From CAZTZL01 sp964537715 (GTDB taxonomy: Bacteria > Zhuqueibacterota > QNDG01 > DSAB01), in assembly GCA_964537715.1 (NCBI GenBank), contig CAZIAH010000090.1, forward strand, positions 1-17,315: a DNA stretch of 17,315 nucleotides, written 5' to 3'. Position 1 is the first letter of the stretch, and each line of letters starts with the position of its first letter. Position numbers and translations under genes: made by a program. The notes under the pieces were generated by a model. The model searched no databases and had not been told where the DNA came from. It worked only from the letters and a program-made list of their open reading frames with translations. Of this stretch, positions 7,011-13,765 are shown piece by piece.

Positions 7011-7499
7011 TTACGAAAGAAAATAGATGAAGAGTTTTCCCAAATCCTGAATTGCTTCTTTGACTTCCTCACTCACTTTCCCGAACAATTCAATCGACTT
7101 GAGTTGAATCCCAATTAAATACGGTTTTTTATGATGATTTTCGAGAAGCTCCATTAAAATCGCCAAGGGTACTTTATGCGTAGAAATTGCGGGGATGAAC
7201 TGTCCGGCGTCATGGATGGTGAACAATCGAATCTCGCCGGGCCGGCCTTTAAAATCGACTGCATCGATAAACAAAACGGATTGGATTGATGGATTCTCCA
7301 GACAATCGAAAACAATTCCTTCCACACCCTGTTCGGTTTCCAAAAAAACCCGCTCTGAAAAGCGGGTTTGAAGATTTTTGACAATTTGAATGCCGGCACC
7401 GTCATCCGCACGGTCGGGATTCCCCAGCCCGATAACGATCACGGATTCCGGCTCGATGAGCTGCGAAATTCGCTTCAGCAATGCATCTTCATCAAACAT
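7011..7499 (-). CDS. hydrogenase maturation protease (HycI/HyaD family)
   Basis: A 162-residue endopeptidase of the M52 family, which removes the C-terminal tail of the [NiFe] large subunit after nickel insertion. Motifs are GLGNPDRADDGAG (24-36), DAVDFKGRPGEI (79-90) and STHKVPL (106-112). Asp/Asp/His at the nickel-sensing positions are in the RADDG, DAVD and THK segments. Its ATG at 7499 overlaps the end of the hydrogenase large-subunit gene by 8 bp, with AGGT six bases upstream. The neighbouring large subunit has the matching cleavable tail, so it is the obvious substrate. If the truncated large subunit at the left edge is also a hydrogenase, it might need this or another protease. No hyp accessory genes are in the window. 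Confidence 0.95.
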   Translation of the reverse strand: MFDEDALLKRISQLIEPESVIVIGLGNPDRADDGAGIQIVKNLQTRFSERVFLETEQGVEGIVFDCLENPSIQSVLFIDAVDFKGRPGEIRLFTIHDAGQFIPAISTHKVPLAILMELLENHHKKPYLIGIQLKSIELFGKVSEEVKEAIQDLGKLFIYFLS

Positions 7500-8781
7500 G
7501 CTCTACCTGAACAAGATGGGTCGAACAACTGATGCACGGATCGTACGCGCGCGCGATCACTTCACAATGATAACGAATCGTTTGATCCTCCGCGCCCTGA
7601 GTCAGCAGATTTTCCACAGCTTTCCGCATATACTTTTCTATATCTTCCAGACTTTGTCCCGTCGGAATAATGAAGTTGGCTTTATCCACGAGGCCGTCTT
7701 TGATCTGATAGTGATGGTAAAGCGTTCCCCGCGGCGCTTCGACCGATCCAACTCCTGACCCTTCGGTGCGTGTTGATGCCATGATTTCAGGATCTTTTTT
7801 ATATTTAAGAATGTTATCGACAAACACCGGAATTTGTTCAAGCGTCCATACCATTTCAATGGCCTGAGCATGGTTATTAAAAATGGGATTTTTCAACCAC
7901 CGTTTGGTCCAGTATTTTTTATACATCTTTCCGGCCTGCCCCTTCAGCCGTTCGCCCAAATTATTGATTCGGGCCAGTGCACCCACGGTATAAGGTTTTT
8001 TCTTATAAAGACAATGCTTTGCAGAAGAGTGGGAAACGAAAAATTCATTGGTCAATTTGAGATAGTCAGTGGAATCGATCACGTCGCCTGTGGAAATACG
8101 AATCTGATCACCGACAATCCCAAATTCATTGTTGTCGGGTTCACAGCACATAAATACCGTATCCATTTCATAAAAAGTGGGTATTTCCAAACTTGCCAGG
8201 ATCTCCAGAGCGCGCTCGGCATAGGGGATGAATTTTTGAGATTGCTTTTTGATATTTAAAAGTGTGGCATGGTCGAGATATTTCCCAAAACCGCCCACCG
8301 TGGGATTCTCGCCGTGAATCATCCGTCCGCTGGTCACCTTCATGATATGGTTGGCAAATTTTTTCAGCTCAAGCGCCTTGAGAACATCTTCCCCGTATTT
8401 TTCGACCATCGCAACCGCGGAGGGATATCCCAGAAAATCGGGAAGCGCAAGGAGAAAAATGTGCAAAGAATGACTTTCCAGCATTTCACCCATGTGCATC
8501 AGCGAACGCATCCAGTGGGCCTTCGGCGGAATTTCAATGCCGAGGGCTTTTTCCAGACCGCGCAGGGCCGCATACCTGTGCGAAATCGTACAGATAGCAC
8601 AAATGCGGCAGGCAATGCTGACGTCCTCTTCGGGTGTTTTACCGACGACCAGCGTTTCGATCAAACGTGTGCCTTCCAATATATCGAATCGAACCTTCTT
8701 TAGCCGGCTTCCCTCGATCTGAACGGTAATCCCACCTTCCCCTTCCACACGGGACAAAGGTTCAACAACAATTTCTCGCAT
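7492..8781 (-). CDS. hydA: group 3b-type [NiFe] hydrogenase large subunit (sulfhydrogenase alpha)
   Basis: The 429-residue catalytic subunit for H2 production or oxidation, and possibly sulfur reduction. The N-terminal nickel motif is RICAICTISH (Cys61, Cys64) and the C-terminal one is DPCISCSTH (Cys416, Cys419); the seven residues after His422 form the expected cleaved tail. MIHGENPTVGG near residues 145-155 and the lack of any export signal fit the cytoplasmic, NAD(P)-linked group 3 enzymes. Alanine takes the usual glycine place in the first motif (CAIC instead of CGIC). The start ATG at 8781 is fused to the small-subunit stop (TAATG), with GGGAG upstream. With HydB, HydG and HydD it makes a complete four-subunit sulfhydrogenase. 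Subgroup 3b rests on subunit composition and motifs. Confidence 0.96.
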   Translation of the reverse strand: MREIVVEPLSRVEGEGGITVQIEGSRLKKVRFDILEGTRLIETLVVGKTPEEDVSIACRICAICTISHRYAALRGLEKALGIEIPPKAHWMRSLMHMGEMLESHSLHIFLLALPDFLGYPSAVAMVEKYGEDVLKALELKKFANHIMKVTSGRMIHGENPTVGGFGKYLDHATLLNIKKQSQKFIPYAERALEILASLEIPTFYEMDTVFMCCEPDNNEFGIVGDQIRISTGDVIDSTDYLKLTNEFFVSHSSAKHCLYKKKPYTVGALARINNLGERLKGQAGKMYKKYWTKRWLKNPIFNNHAQAIEMVWTLEQIPVFVDNILKYKKDPEIMASTRTEGSGVGSVEAPRGTLYHHYQIKDGLVDKANFIIPTGQSLEDIEKYMRKAVENLLTQGAEDQTIRYHCEVIARAYDPCISCSTHLVQVEHV

Positions 8782-9560
8782 TATAGGACTCCCAATATTT
8801 TCTTCAACGGTTTCATCATGCCACTTCCGGTATGGATTCGAAAACGATTCTTGATTGCCTCTATGGAAAATCCCTTCTCCTTTAACAGATTGAACTCGGA
8901 GGACACGTTGGCTTCATCCACCGGTCCCCAGCACCCGAGACAGGGCAGCCCGTGAGATGGACAAACCGCACCACATCCCGAAGCCGTCAGCGGTCCCACA
9001 CACATAATGCCTTTCAAAAGCAGACAATCGTTCTCTTTCCACCGGCACTCCGCACAGACCGGATGATCCGGAAACGACGGAATATTATCGCGGATAAAAT
9101 GGGAAAAGCAATTAAAAAACTGATCCGCATCGATAGGACATCCCGGAATGTAAAAATCCACATGAACGAAAGCATCGATGGGCTTGGATTCGATAGGAGT
9201 CCGAAGTTCAAAAAAGTTGTCTCCGTAAACTTCCCGGAATCTTCTGTCCCAGCCCCCACCTCCCAATTCCATGGCCTGAATGCCGCCGTAGCAGGAGCAA
9301 TTCCCAATGGCAGCCAGGAACTTGGACCGCTCGCGGACTTCCTTGACCATTTCCGCCTGCTCCTGGTTTGAAATCGATCCTTCCACAAGTGCGATATCCA
9401 GTTCGGTATTCTCGTTGTCGCTTTTCGCCAGAGAAAAGGATTTGATTTCGGCCAATCCAAAGAAATCCAGGAGCCTGTCTTCACTATGAATGATGGTCAG
9501 TTGATCTCCATTACAGCCCGTGAAGCCAAAGAGTCCGACACGCTTCTTTTTATTATCCAA
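8781..9560 (-). CDS. hydD: group 3b-type [NiFe] hydrogenase small subunit (sulfhydrogenase delta)
   Basis: A 259-residue Fe-S subunit that relays electrons between the NiFe site and HydB/HydG. Cysteines for the proximal cluster are Cys16 (FTGCNGDQL), Cys88 (IGNCSC) and Cys141 (PGCPID). The residue three after Cys16 is Asp19, where most [NiFe] small subunits have cysteine. Cysteines 169, 172, 179, 187, 196, 200, 207 and 210 can serve two further clusters. There is no Tat signal, so it is cytoplasmic. The start codon is TTG at 9560, supported by AGGAG seven bases upstream; no ATG fits the family N-terminus. It is separated from hydG by an unusual 210-bp repeat-bearing gap, while it abuts hydA with a TAATG junction. 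Confidence 0.95.
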   Translation of the reverse strand: MDNKKKRVGLFGFTGCNGDQLTIIHSEDRLLDFFGLAEIKSFSLAKSDNENTELDIALVEGSISNQEQAEMVKEVRERSKFLAAIGNCSCYGGIQAMELGGGGWDRRFREVYGDNFFELRTPIESKPIDAFVHVDFYIPGCPIDADQFFNCFSHFIRDNIPSFPDHPVCAECRWKENDCLLLKGIMCVGPLTASGCGAVCPSHGLPCLGCWGPVDEANVSSEFNLLKEKGFSIEAIKNRFRIHTGSGMMKPLKKILGVL

Positions 9561-9630
9561 AATATTTCTCCTGGTGTAAAATTTCCAATATATGAAAATA
9601 TACCATATACTATGTACTATATACGACTAT

Positions 9631-9652
9631 ATCTCCCCTTATAAGGGGAGAT
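9631..9652. repeat. 22-bp perfect palindrome in the hydG-hydD gap
   Basis: The palindrome runs from ATCTCCCC through a TTATAA centre to GGGGAGAT without mismatch. As RNA it would fold into a nine-pair, GC-rich hairpin with a tetraloop. On the transcribed (minus) strand no T-run follows, so it looks more like an mRNA processing or stability hairpin, or a protein-binding site, than a terminator. Confidence 0.7.
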
Positions 9653-9719
9653 TTTATTGAGATATTATTTTTGAAAATCTTGACAACATAACACAATACC
9701 TATGAAATAGTGTACTAAG

Positions 9720-9775
9720 TACTATATATTACATACTATACACTAAATACTATATACCAAATACTATATACTAAA
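9720..9775. repeat. four tandem 14-bp repeats at the hydG stop codon
   Basis: Four head-to-tail units with consensus TACTATATACTAAA occupy 9720-9733, 9734-9747, 9748-9761 and 9762-9775. The last three differ from each other by one to two bases. The TAG stop of hydG (9773-9771) falls inside the last unit. Related, less regular TACTATATA tracts also occur at 9604-9632, just beyond the palindrome. Confidence 0.8.
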
Positions 9776-10628
9776 TTAATCCCTTCATATGAATCACATC
9801 CCAGTAGGTGAAAATCGGTCCGTCCAAACAGGTATAAATATACCCGCCTATAATACAATGGCCGCATTTCCCGACGCCGCACTTCATACGCCGCTCCAGA
9901 GTCATTAAAATCTGATGCTTCGGGATACGGAGCTGAAGCAATTCGGCCACAACGAATTTGTACATCACAGGTGGACCGCAAACCGCCACATAGGTGTTCT
10001 CGGGATCGATATTCGTTAGCTGCTTGAAAAGCCGTGTCACCAGACCGGTATAACACGGCCACTTTCCAGTATCGTCCTGATCCACGGTCAAAAGGCAGGT
10101 CAGATCATCGCGCTGACGAAGACTCAAAAATTCTTTTCGGAAAAGCATTTCGCTCGGATTTTTTGCACCGTACAGCAAATAAATATTTCCAAACTGATCC
10201 CGGTTATCCAGCGCATACTGCAACAGCGAACGCAGGGGAATCGCTCCCAATCCGCCAACGACAATGATCAAATCGTGTCCCTTGATTTTATCAATCGGGA
10301 AACCATTGCCGTACGGACCCCGGACCCCTAAAATATGATTTTCTTTCATTTGAAAAATCGCATTGGTAATTTGACCGACGCGCCGAATTCCAAATTCAAT
10401 CAGACCCGGACGGGAAGGCGTCGAAGAGATGGAAAACGGAGCTTCTCCGATTCCCGGAATCGAAACCATCATGAACTGACCGGGAAGATATTCAAGCGTC
10501 ATGGCCCTTTCCATATCCACTGCCCGCACCTGGAAAAAATGTACATCTTCAGTCAAAGGGTAACGCCGGATAAGGCGCATGGGTTCGGGAAGATACGGAT
10601 TCACCAAAGGCTCCACTCCATTCTTCAT
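9771..10628 (-). CDS. hydG: sulfhydrogenase gamma, FAD/NAD(P)-binding [2Fe-2S] subunit
   Basis: A 285-residue flavoprotein that exchanges electrons with NAD(P)H for the group 3b hydrogenase. It shows GEAPFSISS (61-69) and GPYGNGFP for the FAD part, VVGGLGAIPLRSLL (123-136) and VCGPPVMYKF for the nucleotide fold, and a [2Fe-2S] site with Cys250, 255, 258 and 267 (CGVGKCGHC, then YTCLDGP). I chose ATG at 10628: AGGAGGTG lies directly upstream and the codon overlaps the hydB stop as ATGA. A longer frame from 10721 exists, but it would overlap the coding sequence for the HydB cluster motif. It is homologous to the flavoprotein at 2481-3302, sharing the FAD loop, GPYGNGFP and cysteine spacing. Confidence 0.95.
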   Translation of the reverse strand: MKNGVEPLVNPYLPEPMRLIRRYPLTEDVHFFQVRAVDMERAMTLEYLPGQFMMVSIPGIGEAPFSISSTPSRPGLIEFGIRRVGQITNAIFQMKENHILGVRGPYGNGFPIDKIKGHDLIIVVGGLGAIPLRSLLQYALDNRDQFGNIYLLYGAKNPSEMLFRKEFLSLRQRDDLTCLLTVDQDDTGKWPCYTGLVTRLFKQLTNIDPENTYVAVCGPPVMYKFVVAELLQLRIPKHQILMTLERRMKCGVGKCGHCIIGGYIYTCLDGPIFTYWDVIHMKGLI

Positions 10629-11650
10629 ACCTTCACCTCCTCGCCTCGCAACCGCTTGACAATCGTGGCAATATCGATATCGACCGGGCAGGTTTCGATA
10701 CACCGGCCGCATCCAATACATGCGGGCTTGCCGTATTGGCCCACAAAGGCCTGAAGTTTATGTGTAAACCGCAATTTCAGCCGCTCGGCCCTGGATTCAC
10801 GAAAATTGTGGTTGCCCGCCACCATCGAATAATTTTTGAAAAGACAGGAATCCCACTTGCGCACGCGATCTCCCTCGTTTTTGCTCAATTCGATGGTATC
10901 CGTGACATTGTAACATGGACAGGTTGGACAAACAATGGTGCAGGCACCGCAGGAGAGGCACTTTTCTCCCTCTTCCCCCCAAATCTCGCTGTCGTAACTC
11001 AATTCCATGATTTCCGGCATTCCCGTCAAATCGATATCCATTTTGAACTGGGAATTTCGGTATTCACGCCACTGAATATATTTTTTAAGATCTTTCGGCT
11101 GGATGGTCTCATCGATGATTTTGGGACAGTCGCGAATAATGTCGTCACCGACACTCGATCCGACCCACACAAGAAAGAACTCCCCCAGGTCCGTCAAAAA
11201 GAGATCGAACCCTTCCTCGACCGTATCCGTATTGGTCGCATTGCAGAAGCATTTCTCATCGGGAATACAGGAAAGGCCGATGATAATGGTGCGATTTCTC
11301 CGGTTCATATAATAAGGATCGTAATAGGTTTTGCTGAAGAAATCATCCATGATCAACAAAGCGTGGATATCACAGGGGTGCAATCCAAAGAGAACACGAT
11401 TGGGGATATTATCGAAATTGGCTTCATATTCGTTTTCATGATACCGGAACATATTGTATTTCGGCGGGGACAACAGCTTTTTGAACGGAAGCGTTGTACG
11501 AATCGCCGTCAGATCCACCCGCGTCAAATCAGTGATCGGACTCAGAACATACCGGTCTCCCTCTTTCTGAGGCCCCCACAACTCACCAAAGGGTTTCACA
11601 CATTCAAGGAAACAGGATAAATCCTGTTTCCTGAGTTTCACTGCTCGCAT
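10625..11650 (-). CDS. hydB: sulfhydrogenase beta, 4Fe-4S dicluster subunit
   Basis: A 341-residue protein of the HydB/AsrA family carrying two [4Fe-4S] clusters that link the HydG flavin to the hydrogenase small subunit. Cluster motifs are CLSCGACTIVCPTCPC (near residue 235) and CIGCGRCIETCPVDID (near 315). The family motif FGLHPCDIHAL is near residue 90 and CFC near 135. The ATG at 11650 is fused to the rex stop (TAATG), with GGAGA nine bases upstream, so rex and the hydrogenase genes are one operon. Compared with the copy at 3311-4321, the HPCD motif is intact here and altered (KACD) there. Confidence 0.95.
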   Translation of the reverse strand: MRAVKLRKQDLSCFLECVKPFGELWGPQKEGDRYVLSPITDLTRVDLTAIRTTLPFKKLLSPPKYNMFRYHENEYEANFDNIPNRVLFGLHPCDIHALLIMDDFFSKTYYDPYYMNRRNRTIIIGLSCIPDEKCFCNATNTDTVEEGFDLFLTDLGEFFLVWVGSSVGDDIIRDCPKIIDETIQPKDLKKYIQWREYRNSQFKMDIDLTGMPEIMELSYDSEIWGEEGEKCLSCGACTIVCPTCPCYNVTDTIELSKNEGDRVRKWDSCLFKNYSMVAGNHNFRESRAERLKLRFTHKLQAFVGQYGKPACIGCGRCIETCPVDIDIATIVKRLRGEEVKV

Positions 11651-12324
11651 TATAGATTCTCCGAAATAATTTGATTCTTTTTGCTCTTGTTCATAGCATT
11701 TACAAAATAGATCACATTTTCCAACTCGATCTGAAGATGAACATTGTTCACGATTGCATCTTCCGATCCGCGAAGCCGAATCGGGGCAAAATTCAAAATC
11801 CCTCTTATTCCCGTAGACAGCATCATCTCACAAACCTGCTGGGCCGCATAGTCAGGGACGGCAATGATACCGATTTTTATATCATGTTTTTTGACATAGG
11901 CAGAAAGTTCATCAATGGGCAAAATAGGGATCTTCCTTTTTCTATTTACTTTGGCCGAATCGACATCAAATCCCGCAACAACCTTGATGCCCTCCCGTTC
12001 AAATCCTTTGTATTGCATCAATGCCGTTCCAATGTTCCCCGCTCCAACCACGATGACTTTCTGATCCTTGTCTTTGCCAAGAATGTTTTGTAACTTTTCG
12101 AGCAGGGTATCGACCTGATACCCGCCTTTTTTATTTCCGGATATTCCGAACAGAGAAAAATCTTTTCTGACCTGAGCCGCCGTGGCCCCGACCGCTTCTC
12201 CCAGAGTATCCGAAAACACCCTGACGAATCCGAGATCTTTCAACCTTAAAAGTGCTTTTCTGTAACGGGACAATCTTGTGATGCACTTTTTATTGACAAT
12301 CATTTTCTCATTTAATAGGTTCAT
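11650..12324 (-). CDS. rex: redox-sensing transcriptional repressor Rex
   Basis: A 224-residue regulator that binds DNA when NADH/NAD+ is low and releases it when NADH rises. The N-terminal winged helix spans residues 16-65 (ITRLSRYRKAL through GATAAQVRKDFSLFG), followed by a Rossmann fold with VVGAGNIGTAL (92-102) and the family signature NFAPIRL (178-184). The start is uncertain: ATG 12324 and ATG 12303 both fit the family N-terminus, and an in-frame TTG at 12372 would begin too near the operator at 12379-12396. It is the first gene of the hydrogenase operon and overlaps hydB by one base. The operator upstream implies autoregulation with the hydrogenase, and a similar box precedes the second complex. 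Confidence 0.95.
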   Translation of the reverse strand: MNLLNEKMIVNKKCITRLSRYRKALLRLKDLGFVRVFSDTLGEAVGATAAQVRKDFSLFGISGNKKGGYQVDTLLEKLQNILGKDKDQKVIVVGAGNIGTALMQYKGFEREGIKVVAGFDVDSAKVNRKRKIPILPIDELSAYVKKHDIKIGIIAVPDYAAQQVCEMMLSTGIRGILNFAPIRLRGSEDAIVNNVHLQIELENVIYFVNAMNKSKKNQIISENL

Positions 12325-12378
12325 ATTCACAATAACCATCTCCAATTTAAATAAATGAAACACCAAAGTCAATGTTTT

Positions 12379-12396
12379 TTGTGAATATTTTCACTT
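12379..12396. promoter_or_regulatory. Rex operator upstream of rex-hyd operon
   Basis: TTGTGAA-TATT-TTCACTT matches the established Rex consensus TTGTGAA-4-TTCACAA at 12 of 14 fixed positions, the two mismatches being at the right end. It is directly in front of the rex gene. Either of two weak promoters could be controlled: TATAAA just upstream of the box on the minus strand (12405-12400), or TTGACT at 12372-12367 just downstream. Confidence 0.8.
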
Positions 12397-12504
12397 TATA
12401 CAATTTTTTCTCACATAACAGCTTTTATCCTCATTAAGAATCCGAACGACAGAAGTCCTTTTTCTCAAACTATAACAGTTGGAGTTTGACCTTCTTGAGG
12501 AACG

Positions 12505-12540
12505 AAAAAGGCGTTTACTTCGAAGCCAGCAAACGCCTTT
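12505..12540 (-). terminator. intrinsic terminator after the 60-residue membrane protein gene
   Basis: AAAGGCGTTT and AAACGCCTTT form a ten-pair stem with a 14-nt loop (12507-12516 with 12531-12540). On the minus strand the stem is followed by further T residues (CGCCTTTTTCG). It lies between the small membrane protein gene and rex and separates the two units. Confidence 0.75.
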
Positions 12541-12569
12541 GATTCTCTGATGTTTTTTTACAGACTTCC

Positions 12570-12752
12570 TTATTTACTTTGGTAGACTCTCTTATAAACC
12601 ATCAGAGCTAGAGCTAATAGAAAAAGTGAATTCGCCCCCCGAATATAACCTGCTGCCGCAATTCCCAGGAATCCAAGCCTTAGTACGGCAATGACAGCCA
12701 GAAGCATAGCCAGCACACCACCAATCATCGAGACAATTGCCAAATATTTCAT
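12570..12752 (-). CDS. 60-residue two-helix membrane protein, function unknown
   Basis: Two hydrophobic segments (residues ~4-26 and ~28-52) joined by a short glycine-containing turn (AAAGYIRGANS) and followed by a basic tail (YKRVYQSK). The arrangement suggests a helical hairpin with the charged tail in the cytoplasm. I do not recognise a named family. That it is a gene is supported by its own promoter at 12852-12824, a GGGGTGGAG ribosome site before the ATG at 12752, and a terminator downstream. Being next to rex does not prove a link, as the terminator separates them. Confidence 0.75.
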   Translation of the reverse strand: MKYLAIVSMIGGVLAMLLAVIAVLRLGFLGIAAAGYIRGANSLFLLALALMVYKRVYQSK

Positions 12753-12823
12753 TTCTCCACCCCCCCTTCTTATTTTGATTTAAGATAAATGATTATGATA
12801 GAGGCAGCCAAGAATATCGATTT

Positions 12824-12852
12824 ATGATACTAAAAATTGAAGAATATGTCAA
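12824..12852 (-). promoter_or_regulatory. sigma70-type promoter of the 60-residue protein gene
   Basis: On the minus strand TTGACA (12852-12847) and TATCAT (12829-12824) are spaced by 17 bp. The predicted start is near 12817, about 65 nt before the ATG at 12752. Confidence 0.75.
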
Positions 12853-12890
12853 GACAAATCATTGAAGCGGAAATGGAATAATGATGAATG

Positions 12891-12928
12891 ATTTTACCCC
12901 ACGCCCAGGATGGATATTCTGTGCGATC
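12891..12928. repeat. left copy of a ~36-bp direct repeat flanking the receptor cassette
   Basis: ATTTTAC, a short variable stretch, ACGCCC, GGATGGATATTCTG and GCGATC recur in the same order and orientation at 17231-17266. The arms CGCCCAG and CTGTGCG can pair with one mismatch. This copy ends 3 bp from the stop codon of the DUF4249-like gene. Confidence 0.75.
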
Positions 12929-12931
12929 AGG

Positions 12932-13756
12932 TTATGCAGTCTCTGTTGATCTGAATAAAACTGTTTTTTCGACCACATTCAATGATCCGAAACATCCGTA
13001 TCCGTTTTCTACCGTACTGTACATATCCAGATAGGTATTCGGTTTCACACTGATATTATAGGTCATATATTCTGAAAGATTCAAATCATATGCAACAATC
13101 ATCAATTGTCCGGCTTCCGAATTGCCTGCGCTGAAGTGAAGTACGATTTCAACAGGTCCTGATTCAGGTCTCAGAACTCGTGTCGAAAATTGATTGTTCC
13201 CGACGAACAGAATGGCTTCGATTAATCCTGCCAACGCATCTCTTGCAACAGTAATGGTTAGCACCGTTTGATTCTGATCCATTTGAACATCCAGGACTTC
13301 AGGCACATCAGGCACCGTTGTCTGACCGGTTAAATCCGGATACCCTTCTTTCCGGCAAAGCAGAGAATAGGTCTCCCCGGCCTGCGGTATAAACTCCGGA
13401 TGACGATAATCCTGCTGCTGAAACATATGATCCGGATTTAGATAAACAAACGAATAGACTGTGGATGAATCATCCAGAATTTGTGTCACCTGCACAGTAA
13501 CACCCCCAACTTTGAGGGAATCAGGCATATCATCCGTGACCGGGAATGCAGCCTCCACATGAACAAAGGACAAGGGGAATCCTTGTTCCATCCCCGGTCG
13601 GAGAATGCCCAATACATTCAACAAAGGCTGATTGACGGATTTATCCAGATAAATCGGTTGAGGTCCATATCCGGTGATCCATTTTTCACAACCGGAACCA
13701 AACAACATCAATACAGCCATCAAAAGAAATAACCAAGTTTGTTGTTTTTTTTGCAT
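12932..13756 (-). CDS. DUF4249-like outer-membrane lipoprotein
   Basis: A 274-residue protein with a lipoprotein signal peptide: basic start, hydrophobic core and LFGSGC with the acylated cysteine at residue 23. The rest is beta-rich, with an ending (ENGYGCFGSLNVVEKTVLF) and a middle segment (GETYSLLCRKEGYPDLTGQT) like those of DUF4249 proteins encoded beside TonB-dependent receptors. The family call is from memory of such features, not a search. ATG at 13756 is chosen, as AGGTGA lies about six bases upstream; GTG at 13765 is an alternative. It follows the receptor gene immediately, so it is likely an outer-leaflet or periplasmic partner of it; the ligand is unknown. Confidence 0.75.
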   Translation of the reverse strand: MQKKQQTWLFLLMAVLMLFGSGCEKWITGYGPQPIYLDKSVNQPLLNVLGILRPGMEQGFPLSFVHVEAAFPVTDDMPDSLKVGGVTVQVTQILDDSSTVYSFVYLNPDHMFQQQDYRHPEFIPQAGETYSLLCRKEGYPDLTGQTTVPDVPEVLDVQMDQNQTVLTITVARDALAGLIEAILFVGNNQFSTRVLRPESGPVEIVLHFSAGNSEAGQLMIVAYDLNLSEYMTYNISVKPNTYLDMYSTVENGYGCFGSLNVVEKTVLFRSTETA

Positions 13757-13765
13757 CGCATTCAC

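Noticed and set aside
9680..9711. Plus-strand TTGACA at 9680 with TGAAAT 17 bp further on, considered as an antisense promoter in the hydG-hydD gap.
   Set aside because: The -10 is poor, the region is AT-rich repeat where such boxes arise by chance, and no plus-strand gene follows.
9720..9775. The 14-bp tandem array considered as a CRISPR or plasmid iteron set.
   Set aside because: There are no spacers, the units are much shorter than CRISPR repeats, and no replication gene is nearby.
10736..11620. Long open frame on the plus strand opposite hydB.
   Set aside because: It is antisense to a clear Fe-S protein gene, has no ribosome site or recognisable motif, and is explained by codon bias of hydB.
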